A stretch of DNA of 64,000 nucleotides from Bacteroidetes bacterium HGW-Bacteroidetes-2 (lineage in GTDB: Bacteria > Bacteroidota > Bacteroidia > Flavobacteriales > Flavobacteriaceae). A model generated the notes under the pieces. It made no database searches, was not told the origin of the DNA, and saw nothing but the letters and a program-made list of their open reading frames with translations. The position numbers and the translations under genes were made by a program. Of this stretch, positions 1 to 7,298 are shown piece by piece (within the stretch, counting starts at the first letter, position 1; each line of letters begins with the position of its first letter). The stretch is taken from assembly GCA_002842575.1 (NCBI GenBank), contig PHDJ01000002.1:62001-126000 (forward strand). Direction: 5' to 3'.

Positions 1-105
1 CGAAAGGTAAACAGCAAGATCTACATTCTAAAACATCAAAAAAAATGTCCAGTATATTGTGTGGCATTTATTTGTATTTTGCGTGATTGAAAACACCCTT
101 TCTTT

Positions 106-600
106 ATGGAATTAGAAAATCAAATACCGCTGCGGTTGCGTTTTGAAAAAGAAGTTTCAAAACCCATTCCTATGCTTTTAGAAAATGTAAAAAAAATGAA
201 AGAAGTTGTAAAACCCGAGTTTCATATTACTACGTCTGAAGAACATATTTGGCTACACATAAGCCGCCAAAATAAAAAATATTACTCACCACATTTACAC
301 TTGGAATTAGAAAAAATAAATGACAATTCTACAAAAGTTAAAGGCTTGTTTGGTCCAGACCCTGCGCTGTGGTCTTTCTTTATGTTTTTGCATTTTGGCG
401 TTGCAGGGTTATTTTTGCTTTCTGGGATAATAGCCTATTCTAATTGGTCGTTAGGCAATTCTTATATGCTTCCAATCTGGATTATGTGCAGCATGGTACT
501 TATCTGGTTTGTTCTTTATTTTATAGCAAGAAGCAACCGTAAAAAGGGAATTCCCCAAGCAAAAGAATTGGAAAATTTAATGTTAAAATTACTAGAATAA
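106..600 (+). CDS. Conserved hypothetical membrane protein
   Basis: This is a 164-residue protein of unknown function. The first roughly 85 residues are soluble and charged, with alternating hydrophobic and polar residues that suggest beta-strands. Two hydrophobic segments follow at about residues 88-110 and 118-141, and a short basic, then acidic tail ends in a leucine-rich helix. This suggests a small inner-membrane protein with a cytoplasmic N-terminal domain. It converges on era, with 33 bases between the two stop codons. I recognise no catalytic motif. Base and codon use match the neighbouring genes. The ATG at 106 is the first start in this frame and gives a complete-looking protein. 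Confidence 0.75.
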   Translation: MELENQIPLRLRFEKEVSKPIPMLLENVKKMKEVVKPEFHITTSEEHIWLHISRQNKKYYSPHLHLELEKINDNSTKVKGLFGPDPALWSFFMFLHFGVAGLFLLSGIIAYSNWSLGNSYMLPIWIMCSMVLIWFVLYFIARSNRKKGIPQAKELENLMLKLLE

Positions 601-633
601 AATTAACCCATCATACCATCCTACATTCAAACA

Positions 634-1518
634 TTACTGATCATATCCAAATCTGCGCAACTGCCTTACATCACTTCGCCAGTTTTTATTCACTTTTACA
701 TACAATTCTAAATGCACCTGCTTGCCAAAGAATTTTTCTAAATCTCTTCGCGACTCTACACCTACTCGCTTTAATGCTTCGCCCTTGTGACCAATAATAA
801 TTCCTTTTTGGGTGTCACGCTCTACCATAATTACAGAGCGCATTTTGATGATTTCTTCTTCTTCAAAGAACTCTTCGGTATCTACTTCTACACTATATGG
901 AATTTCTTTTTTGTAGTGAATCAGGATTTTTTCTCGTATGGTTTCATTCACAAAAAAGCGCTCAGGTTTGTCTGTAAGTTGGTCTTTTGGGTAAAATGCC
1001 GGAGAATCTGGAAGCAGCTCTATAATTCTGTTAAAGACATCTTTTACCTGAAAGCCCTGCAATGCTGAAATGGCAAAGATTTCTGCATTAGGTACTTTTT
1101 CTGCCCAAAGCTGAACCTGTTCTTCGAGTTGTTCTTGATTAGAAATGTCAATTTTGTTGAGCAGTAACAAAACAGGGATTTTAAATTTGGTTATTTTTTT
1201 AAAAAAATCTTCGTCTTTGAGTTCTTTTTCGCCTATTTCTACCATATATATTAGGACATCTGCATCCTCAAAAGCAGATTTCACAAAACCCATCATAGAT
1301 TCCTGCAACTGGTATGCTGGTTTTATAATCCCGGGCGTATCGCTTAAAATCATCTGAAAATCATCACCATTCACAATACCCAAAATACGGTGTCGTGTGG
1401 TTTGTGCTTTACTGGTAATGATGGATAATTTTTCGCCCACAAAAGCATTCATCAATGTGGATTTACCCACATTTGGATTGCCTATTATGTTTACGAAACC
1501 GGCTTTGTGTTTTTGCAT
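634..1518 (-). CDS. era: GTPase Era, ribosome biogenesis factor
   Basis: Era is an essential GTPase that binds the 3' end of 16S rRNA and helps mature the 30S subunit. The protein (294 residues) shows the G1 loop GNPNVGKST near the N-terminus, DTPGI (G3) and NKID (G4). It ends in a KH RNA-binding domain containing the GHKGEALKRVG loop. I place the start at the ATG at 1518, which reads MQKHKAGFVN and matches the usual Era N-terminus. The upstream ATG at 1536 would add six residues not typical of the family and would overlap the likely promoter -7 box. The gene is monocistronic here and converges on the hypothetical membrane protein gene. Confidence 0.96.
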   Translation of the reverse strand: MQKHKAGFVNIIGNPNVGKSTLMNAFVGEKLSIITSKAQTTRHRILGIVNGDDFQMILSDTPGIIKPAYQLQESMMGFVKSAFEDADVLIYMVEIGEKELKDEDFFKKITKFKIPVLLLLNKIDISNQEQLEEQVQLWAEKVPNAEIFAISALQGFQVKDVFNRIIELLPDSPAFYPKDQLTDKPERFFVNETIREKILIHYKKEIPYSVEVDTEEFFEEEEIIKMRSVIMVERDTQKGIIIGHKGEALKRVGVESRRDLEKFFGKQVHLELYVKVNKNWRSDVRQLRRFGYDQ

Positions 1519-1535
1519 AATAAGGTTTTGAAACA

Positions 1536-1543
1536 CAAAAGTA
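1536..1543 (-). promoter_or_regulatory. Putative -7 box for era
   Basis: On the minus strand the sequence reads TACTTTTG, matching the Bacteroidota -7 consensus TAnnTTTG. It lies 17 bases before the chosen era ATG. No clear TTG -33 element is seen at the usual spacing, so this rests on the -7 box only. Confidence 0.4.
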
Positions 1544-1688
1544 CGGCTATTTTTTGTTATTAGTTACGGGTTAGTGACTGCGGTTTTAAAGGTCAATTTT
1601 TAGTGATTTAAGCGTTATTAATGCCTAGTTGTTGAAAGGCTTATAGCATAATTAAATCCCAAAACACTACATATCTTAAAAAAAGCTG

Positions 1689-1696
1689 TAGCTTTG
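1689..1696 (+). promoter_or_regulatory. Putative -7 box for the DEAD-box helicase, long leader
   Basis: The sequence TAGCTTTG matches the TAnnTTTG consensus and would give a 5' leader of about 205 bases before the helicase ATG at 1910. No well-spaced TTG -33 element is visible. The intergenic stretch 1519-1909 holds no convincing gene. Besides this box it contains the structured RNA candidate at 1843-1890. Confidence 0.3.
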
Positions 1697-1842
1697 CCCC
1701 CGATATATACTTTCAGTGGTTCTAAATAATAGAATGACAAAAAGAATAGAAGCTAAAAATTTCAGAACTATATCCTACTCTTTTTCTTTCCAAAATTTCG
1801 TCCTAACAAAATTTAAAGTTTAAGCAGTATAAAAAAGAATTC

Positions 1843-1890
1843 CTGTCACAAAGACCGAGACAGTGAACCTTTTCTAATTTATTCGGTCTT
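1843..1890 (+). promoter_or_regulatory. Candidate H-type pseudoknot in the helicase 5' leader
   Basis: Stem 1 pairs CTGTC (1843-1847) with GACAG (1859-1863). Stem 2 pairs AAGACCGA (1851-1858) with TCGGTCTT (1883-1890). The 5' arm of stem 2 lies inside the loop of stem 1 and directly abuts the 3' arm of stem 1. This is the geometry of a compact H-type pseudoknot: a 3-base loop 1, no loop 2 and a 19-base loop 3. It ends 19 bases before the ATG at 1910, so it could control translation. All 13 pairs are Watson-Crick. It is an inference from sequence alone. The 8-bp stem 2 could also form as a simple hairpin. Confidence 0.4.
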
Positions 1891-1909
1891 AAACGATTTA
1901 CCATTACAA

Positions 1910-3130
1910 ATGACATTTGAAAAATTAAATTTAATAGCCCCAATCCTTGAGGCTGTAAAAATAGAAGGATATACGACACCCACACCAATTCAAGCGCAAA
2001 CCATTCCCCTTATTTTAAACGGAAAAGATGTGCTTGGTTGTGCACAAACTGGCACAGGAAAAACCGCAGCCTTTGCTATTCCTATCCTACAATTACTTAG
2101 TCAAGACAGAAGCCTTCAGGGTGGAAAGCGCATTATAAGAAGTTTAATTTTAACTCCTACTCGAGAGCTTGCCATACAAATAGCGGAAAGTTTTGAAAAT
2201 TACGGCAGAAAAACTAACTTAAAAAGTATGGTGATATTTGGCGGTGTAAACCAACACAGCCAAGTGAGCCAGTTGCGTCAAGGCGTGGATATTTTGATAG
2301 CCACACCAGGTAGATTACTGGATTTAATTAACCAGAAATATGTACATTTAAACCAGTTGCAGTTTTTTGTTTTAGACGAAGCAGATCGCATGCTGGATAT
2401 GGGTTTTTTAAACGATGTAAAAAAAATCATTACTAAAATTCCGCAAAAAAGGCAATCGTTGTTTTTTTCAGCAACCATGCCCGATCCTATTGTAAAATTA
2501 GCAAATACTATATTAGTAAATCCTTCAAAAGTAGAAGTTACACCCGTATCCAGTACCGCAAACACCATTAACCAAGCGGTATATTTTGTGGATAAAGAAA
2601 ATAAAAAACATTTGCTTACCGAGGTATTAGCCAATAAAGCCATTGATAGAGCATTGGTTTTTACCCGCACCAAACATGGCGCAGACAAAGTGGTTAAGGA
2701 TTTGGTAAAAGCAGGAATAAAATCGCAAGCCATTCATGGCAATAAATCACAAAACGCACGACAACGTGCTTTGAGTAACTTTAAATCGAAAGAAACCCGC
2801 GTACTTGTAGCAACTGATATAGCCGCAAGAGGCATCGATATTGACGACCTTACACATGTTATAAACTACGAACTACCCAATATTCCAGAATCGTATGTTC
2901 ACCGTATAGGAAGAACAGGTAGAGCAGGAGCCGATGGTATTGCCATTGCTTTTTGTGATGCAGAAGAGAAAGCATACTTAAAAGACATTCAAAAACTAAT
3001 AGGAAAACAAATACCTGTTTTAGAAAACCACAACTATCCCTTAGTGAACCACCACGTGGAAAAAACACCACAACGACCACAACGGTCTTCTCGCGGTTCT
3101 AACCAGAGAAATAGTTCGGGGAGGAGGTAA
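1910..3130 (+). CDS. DEAD-box ATP-dependent RNA helicase, RhlE-like
   Basis: This 406-residue helicase unwinds RNA duplexes, probably in ribosome assembly or RNA decay, with a role at low temperature as for many bacterial relatives. All family motifs are visible: Q-motif region TPTPIQAQTIP, Walker A AQTGTGKT, PTRELA, TPGR, DEAD, SAT, the motif V region ATDIAARGID, and HRIGRTGR. A short basic Arg/Ser/Asn-rich tail follows residue 380 and probably adds RNA affinity. Size and motif order fit the RhlE group. The long intergenic leader with a possible pseudoknot suggests post-transcriptional control. A strong bidirectional terminator follows at 3201-3236. Confidence 0.95.
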   Translation: MTFEKLNLIAPILEAVKIEGYTTPTPIQAQTIPLILNGKDVLGCAQTGTGKTAAFAIPILQLLSQDRSLQGGKRIIRSLILTPTRELAIQIAESFENYGRKTNLKSMVIFGGVNQHSQVSQLRQGVDILIATPGRLLDLINQKYVHLNQLQFFVLDEADRMLDMGFLNDVKKIITKIPQKRQSLFFSATMPDPIVKLANTILVNPSKVEVTPVSSTANTINQAVYFVDKENKKHLLTEVLANKAIDRALVFTRTKHGADKVVKDLVKAGIKSQAIHGNKSQNARQRALSNFKSKETRVLVATDIAARGIDIDDLTHVINYELPNIPESYVHRIGRTGRAGADGIAIAFCDAEEKAYLKDIQKLIGKQIPVLENHNYPLVNHHVEKTPQRPQRSSRGSNQRNSSGRR

Positions 3131-3200
3131 AATTTTAGAGTGCATACCTAATTTTAAAAGTAAAAAAATAGGCGCATTGGTAAAAAATGCATTTTAAAAT

Positions 3201-3236
3201 AAAAAAGAGAACCTAAAAATAGGTTCTCTTTTTTTT
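3201..3236. terminator. Bidirectional intrinsic terminator between helicase and tRNA-fMet
   Basis: A 10-bp perfect stem (AAGAGAACCT / AGGTTCTCTT) with a 6-base loop is flanked by an A-run on the left and a T-run on the right. It therefore can stop transcription from both sides: the helicase on the plus strand and the initiator tRNA on the minus strand. Confidence 0.9.
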
Positions 3237-3237
3237 G

Positions 3238-3310
<73 letters not shown>

Positions 3311-3382
3311 ATATAATTTCGATTGAAAAAACTTTTCAAATGAATGCTAGCCATCAACTAACCATTTAATTCTATCGGACTG

Positions 3383-3412
3383 CAAATATACAACAGATTT
3401 CTTTTTCCACAA
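3383..3412 (-). promoter_or_regulatory. Promoter of tRNA-fMet
   Basis: On the minus strand, TTG (3412-3410) is followed after 19 bases by TATATTTG (3390-3383). This exactly matches the Bacteroidota sigma-70-type consensus TTG-N19-TAnnTTTG. Transcription would begin about 65 bases before the mature tRNA 5' end, leaving a leader for RNase P. Confidence 0.8.
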
Positions 3413-3453
3413 GTACAATCTCGATTTCTTTCAAAATAAAATTTGCATTAGAA

Positions 3454-3549
3454 TTATTTTCTCCTCGACTTGATGAAATAGTAAATCAATACAGTAAATA
3501 CAAGTACAATTAAAAATATATTTAAATATTCTAACAGTTGATATACCAT
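3454..3549 (-). CDS. Possible 31-residue single-pass membrane microprotein
   Basis: An ATG-initiated frame of 31 codons (3549-3454) encodes a short amphipathic start, one hydrophobic segment at about residues 9-26 rich in Ile, Leu, Val and Phe, and the basic end KSRRK. Such a layout (a single helix with a positive cytoplasmic tail) is typical of bacterial membrane microproteins. It sits alone in the 356-base gap between the tRNA and the AsmA-like gene, with no overlap with other genes. No good TAnnTTTG box is seen upstream, and short hydrophobic frames arise by chance in AT-rich DNA, so confidence is low. Confidence 0.35.
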   Translation of the reverse strand: MVYQLLEYLNIFLIVLVFTVLIYYFIKSRRK

Positions 3550-3631
3550 TTAATTTCTTATTTGTTATAGGTAAGATACGTAAAAAACTATAAAAACAGT
3601 GTTTTTAATATAGCTAAGATATTGTTAATCT

Positions 3632-3662
3632 TTATAAATATCTGTTTTTTTAGGTATCTTTA
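3632..3662 (+). promoter_or_regulatory. Putative promoter of the AsmA-like gene, near-leaderless
   Basis: TTG (3632-3634) and TATCTTTA (3655-3662) are separated by 20 bases. The -7 box differs from TAnnTTTG only in its last base. It ends four bases before the ATG at 3667, so the transcript would start at or next to the start codon. Confidence 0.4.
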
Positions 3663-3666
3663 GTAA

Positions 3667-5751
3667 ATGAGGAAAAAAATTAATAGTGCTCTTATATTTT
3701 TTTTGGTATTTATAATTTCCATCCTAGTTGCGCCAATAATTTTAAATCCAATTCTTGAAAAAAAAATAAAAGAAGTAATTGCTAAAGGCCTTCCGGAAGG
3801 ATATATAATTAATGAGTACACAATTAATGTAAAATATCTTCAGGGTTCTGCCACATTAGAAAACATACAGGCTTCCATACTAAATTATTCAGACAGCACT
3901 AAAAATACAAAAATAGCAATAAAAAAAGCCTCTATAAATGGTTTAAGCTATTGGAAATATCTTTTTTTTGATGAAATTGACCTAGATAGTATTAAACTAA
4001 AAAACGTTAATATAATAGCTTATGAGGATACCGCCAAAACGAATCTTAAAAAGAATACAAACCAGAAATTCCATAAAGAAATTAGCATTGGAAAATTTAG
4101 TATGGAAAATGGCACATTTCAATGGAAAAAAACAGATAACACCCAGCTTTTTGATGTGGATAGCCTTCATATTTCTATAACGGATGTGGTTATAAACAAA
4201 ACCACCTTAAAAAAAAATATTCCCTTTACGTTTTCTGATGCAGAAGTAAAAAGCAATGCATTATATTATCTTTTAAACAACGATGAGGCCCTCTCATTAA
4301 AAAAGTTTTCTTTAATGAAAAGTCAACTTCTTATAAAAGATATTGCCATTCAACCCATAATAGATTCTATTTCACACCTGAAATGTATTTCTAAAAAAAA
4401 ATTGGTGCGCAATATAAAAGTTTCTTCCTACTCTATAAGTGATTTCCATTTTAAATGGGTGGACACCACTTTTCAAATCTTTGGGAACACTTTAAAAATT
4501 AATGCCGCTACTTTTGTAGTTCACCATAATAGTACAATAGGCAAAGAAAATGCCTTTGTGAAATCTTCAGAAAACTCTAAACCATTAATTGGCAATATAA
4601 AAGCAGGGTTTCCATTTTCGTTTGCATTAAAATTTTTTAAAATTAAAAATGCAAATTTTACTTTATTAAATGAAGAGGAAAGCAAAAAATTATCTGTTGA
4701 GAATTACTCCCTTTCTTTAAAAGATATGGTGGTGAACCATACCACAATACAACAAAAAATTCCATACCTATTTTCAGAAATAGAATTACAAACAGGCGCT
4801 TTGTTTTACCAATTAAACGATTATGATGTGCTTTCTTATTCTGATTTTTCTTTGCACAACCACCAACTCCAAATAAGCAATTTATCAATACAAACCAAAT
4901 ATGATAAAATTGCACTTTCCAAAAAGATTACAAAGGAAAGAGACCATCTAGACATGCAAATTCCTACTTTTTATATCCAGAATTTTAATTTTAAAGTGGT
5001 GGACACTTCTTTTTATGTTTCCGGTAAAGATATTATCATTGAAAATCCAACATTGAAGGTGTATAGAGATAAATCAGTTGCCGATGACACAAGCATAAAA
5101 TCATTATACAGCGAAAGCATACGAAATATTCCATTTTTATTAACAATAGATTCACTACATATAAAAAATGCATCTATCAGCTACGAAGAAAAAGTAAAAA
5201 GAGAGCGACCCGCAGGGAAAATTTATTTTTCTAATCTGAATGCAAAAGGCAGCAATCTAAGTAACACCTATGCTGAAGGAGAAAAAGAAACTACCATTTA
5301 TATCACTTCTGTTTTTATGGAGGAGAGTCCTCTTACCATAGACTGGAAATTTGATATTAAAAATATTGAAGACAAATTTCACCTTAAAGGAAATTTGGGT
5401 GTCTTAAATGCCACAAAAATGAATTCCTTTACAAAGTCAAATTTAAATATGAATATTGAAGGAATTCTTAACAAAACCTATTTTAATATTCATGGCAACA
5501 ATACCTTTTCGCAAGTAGATTTGCGCCTAAGTTATGATAATTTTAAAATAGAAATATTAGACAAGAAAAATAAGAAAAACTGGCTACTTTCAAGTGTTGC
5601 CAATATTTTTGTAAAAAAAAATACAGTGTCTAAAACAGGAACATTTAAGGAAGGAGAAGCCACCGCAACAAGAAACAGAAACAAATCGTTTTTTAATTAT
5701 TTATGGATAAACATTCAGGAAGGATTAAAACAAATTATGCTTTCTATTTAA
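3667..5751 (+). CDS. AsmA-like large periplasmic protein with internal duplication
   Basis: This is a 694-residue protein with an N-terminal hydrophobic anchor at residues 8-28. The long beta-rich remainder is of the AsmA/DUF748 kind, with repeated phrases of the form 'SISIGKF..NGTF'. It is predicted to be anchored in the inner membrane and to project into the periplasm. AsmA-like proteins elsewhere form hydrophobic grooves that carry lipids between membranes; applying this here is inference. Residues of about 140-320 and 321-505 are two copies of one module: the stretch from residue 173 (DVVINKTTLKKNIPF) aligns with that from 353 (DMVVNHTTIQQKIPY) at an offset of exactly 180. The gene converges on the CPXCG gene with a 3-base gap. 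Confidence 0.7.
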   Translation: MRKKINSALIFFLVFIISILVAPIILNPILEKKIKEVIAKGLPEGYIINEYTINVKYLQGSATLENIQASILNYSDSTKNTKIAIKKASINGLSYWKYLFFDEIDLDSIKLKNVNIIAYEDTAKTNLKKNTNQKFHKEISIGKFSMENGTFQWKKTDNTQLFDVDSLHISITDVVINKTTLKKNIPFTFSDAEVKSNALYYLLNNDEALSLKKFSLMKSQLLIKDIAIQPIIDSISHLKCISKKKLVRNIKVSSYSISDFHFKWVDTTFQIFGNTLKINAATFVVHHNSTIGKENAFVKSSENSKPLIGNIKAGFPFSFALKFFKIKNANFTLLNEEESKKLSVENYSLSLKDMVVNHTTIQQKIPYLFSEIELQTGALFYQLNDYDVLSYSDFSLHNHQLQISNLSIQTKYDKIALSKKITKERDHLDMQIPTFYIQNFNFKVVDTSFYVSGKDIIIENPTLKVYRDKSVADDTSIKSLYSESIRNIPFLLTIDSLHIKNASISYEEKVKRERPAGKIYFSNLNAKGSNLSNTYAEGEKETTIYITSVFMEESPLTIDWKFDIKNIEDKFHLKGNLGVLNATKMNSFTKSNLNMNIEGILNKTYFNIHGNNTFSQVDLRLSYDNFKIEILDKKNKKNWLLSSVANIFVKKNTVSKTGTFKEGEATATRNRNKSFFNYLWINIQEGLKQIMLSI

Positions 5752-5754
5752 ACT

Positions 5755-5937
5755 TTATTGTTCCAGATTGAGAGCTTCAAACTGAATCATTTCGCCAAAT
5801 TGAAAAGCTATTGTAATTTCTATTGGATTGCAGCACACTTCACAATCTTCCACATAGGTTTGTTTAGAAACAGAGGTGTCCAAAAGTATCGAAATTTCTT
5901 CCCAGCAATACGGACATTGAAAAAAATGTTCTTCCAT
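5755..5937 (-). CDS. Small CPXCG-type cysteine-rich protein
   Basis: This 60-residue protein has CPYC near residue 8 and a second pair CEVC at about residue 33. It is followed by a short C-terminal part rich in acidic and hydrophobic residues. Two spaced CxxC motifs predict one zinc ribbon, as in the CPXCG-containing small protein family, whose function is unknown. The second motif reads CEVCC rather than CxxCG. It lies 35 bases downstream of the TolC-like efflux gene in the same direction and may be read through from that operon. It is probably a cytoplasmic accessory protein and has no signal peptide. Confidence 0.75.
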   Translation of the reverse strand: MEEHFFQCPYCWEEISILLDTSVSKQTYVEDCEVCCNPIEITIAFQFGEMIQFEALNLEQ

Positions 5938-5972
5938 ATAGTTATTGTAAACATATTATTGCTAGTATTCTA

Positions 5973-7298
5973 TTAAAAAACAACCGATAGTAAATTTCCC
6001 GTAAGTTGTAGTAATTCTAATTCGGCTAGTTTTGCTTCGTATTTTGCTAAATTTTTATTGGTTTTTGCGTTCAATAAATTAATTTGAGCTTGCCTTAATT
6101 CTAAAGAAGTTATCTGTCCTAATTTATAACGCTCAAAAGATCTAAGGTAGTTATCGGATGAGGTTTCTACATTTTGTTGTTGTAATTTATAAATAGCAAT
6201 TCTGTTTTTGTAATTTCCATTGGCATTTGCTATATCTCTTTGCACTTGTATTTGTAACTCTTGTTTTAGCAACTCTCGATTGGTTAATTGAATTTTTGTG
6301 TTTTTTACATTTGTAATTCCACTCCCCCCATCAAATAAATTCCATGTAAGATTAAGTCCTGTTGAAAAACCAACACTTGTGTTTGTAGACAAAAAATTAG
6401 TAGATGGAAAATTGCCTTTGTTCCACCCATACGAACCTTGTAATCCTAGAGATGGAAGATAAATAGACTTACTTGCTTTTCTATCAAAATCACTTATTTT
6501 AATATTTTGCTCTGCTTGTAATAGTCGGATATTTTTTGTTTCCGCTTCTAGGATAAAGTTTTCTATAGATAAATCATTAATAAAAGTAACCAAGGTATCT
6601 ACATGAAATTTACTTTCTAAATCTAAATTCATTACCACATTTAAATCTCTTTTTGCGTTGATTAATTGTTGTTTTATCTGCATAAGATTAATACTATCTG
6701 CAGTAATATCTACTTTAGCGTTTAGCACTTCTAGCCTAGTATTTTGTCCGTATTCAAATTGGTATTCCGCACGCGTTAAACGTTTTTTTGTATTAAGGAG
6801 TGTTTCTTGTAAAACACTTACATTTTCAGAAAGACGAGCTACTTCATAATATACTGAAAACAATTGAAGAATAGTAACCTCGATAGTTTCTCTTGCTTGT
6901 AATTCAGATAATTGGTATTGTTCTTTAATGCTTTTGTAATTATAATACCTACCTAGTCCATCAAAAAGGGTGTAGTTTAAATTTAAAGATGCATTGTAGC
7001 GATCTGTTTCAGCACCAAAAACCTTGCTTGCTGTGCCGTCTTGAAATGTAGCTTCTTGATCTTGTTTGCTATAATCTGCTCCAGCAATTCCTGTTAATGA
7101 GGGTAAATAACCAGAATTTAGTAAACTGGCATTATTTTCTGCAATTAACACAACATTATTAGACACCTGAATTCCAAAATTATTTTGTAGGGTTTGAGCA
7201 ATAGCTTCTTGTTTTGTAAGCACTACTTGAGCTTGAAGTTGTATAAAACTACTGCTTACAAAAAAATAAAAAAGCAACTTAATTATTGTATTCTTCAT
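5973..7298 (-). CDS. TolC-family outer-membrane efflux channel
   Basis: This 441-residue protein has a signal peptide ending near LQAQ (residue 24) and the alternating helical coiled-coil repeats of the OEP/TolC family. The two homologous halves each carry long Gln/Leu/Asn-rich helices, for example TKKRLTRAEYQFEYGQ and RSFERYKLGQITSLEL. It would form the trimeric outer-membrane duct for the RND pump encoded just upstream. Its start overlaps the pump's 3' end by 20 bases, so the two are translationally coupled. The product is typical in length. The substrate cannot be told from the sequence. Confidence 0.9.
   Translation of the reverse strand: MKNTIIKLLFYFFVSSSFIQLQAQVVLTKQEAIAQTLQNNFGIQVSNNVVLIAENNASLLNSGYLPSLTGIAGADYSKQDQEATFQDGTASKVFGAETDRYNASLNLNYTLFDGLGRYYNYKSIKEQYQLSELQARETIEVTILQLFSVYYEVARLSENVSVLQETLLNTKKRLTRAEYQFEYGQNTRLEVLNAKVDITADSINLMQIKQQLINAKRDLNVVMNLDLESKFHVDTLVTFINDLSIENFILEAETKNIRLLQAEQNIKISDFDRKASKSIYLPSLGLQGSYGWNKGNFPSTNFLSTNTSVGFSTGLNLTWNLFDGGSGITNVKNTKIQLTNRELLKQELQIQVQRDIANANGNYKNRIAIYKLQQQNVETSSDNYLRSFERYKLGQITSLELRQAQINLLNAKTNKNLAKYEAKLAELELLQLTGNLLSVVF

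Noticed and set aside
1..105. Two short frames open at the left edge, ending at 86 and 90, as possible tails of an upstream gene
   Set aside because: Neither gives a recognisable C-terminus and there is no way to choose between them from about 28 codons.
1734..1823. Short frame starting MTKRIEAKNF in the helicase leader
   Set aside because: About 29 codons with no recognisable features; treated as chance in an AT-rich leader.
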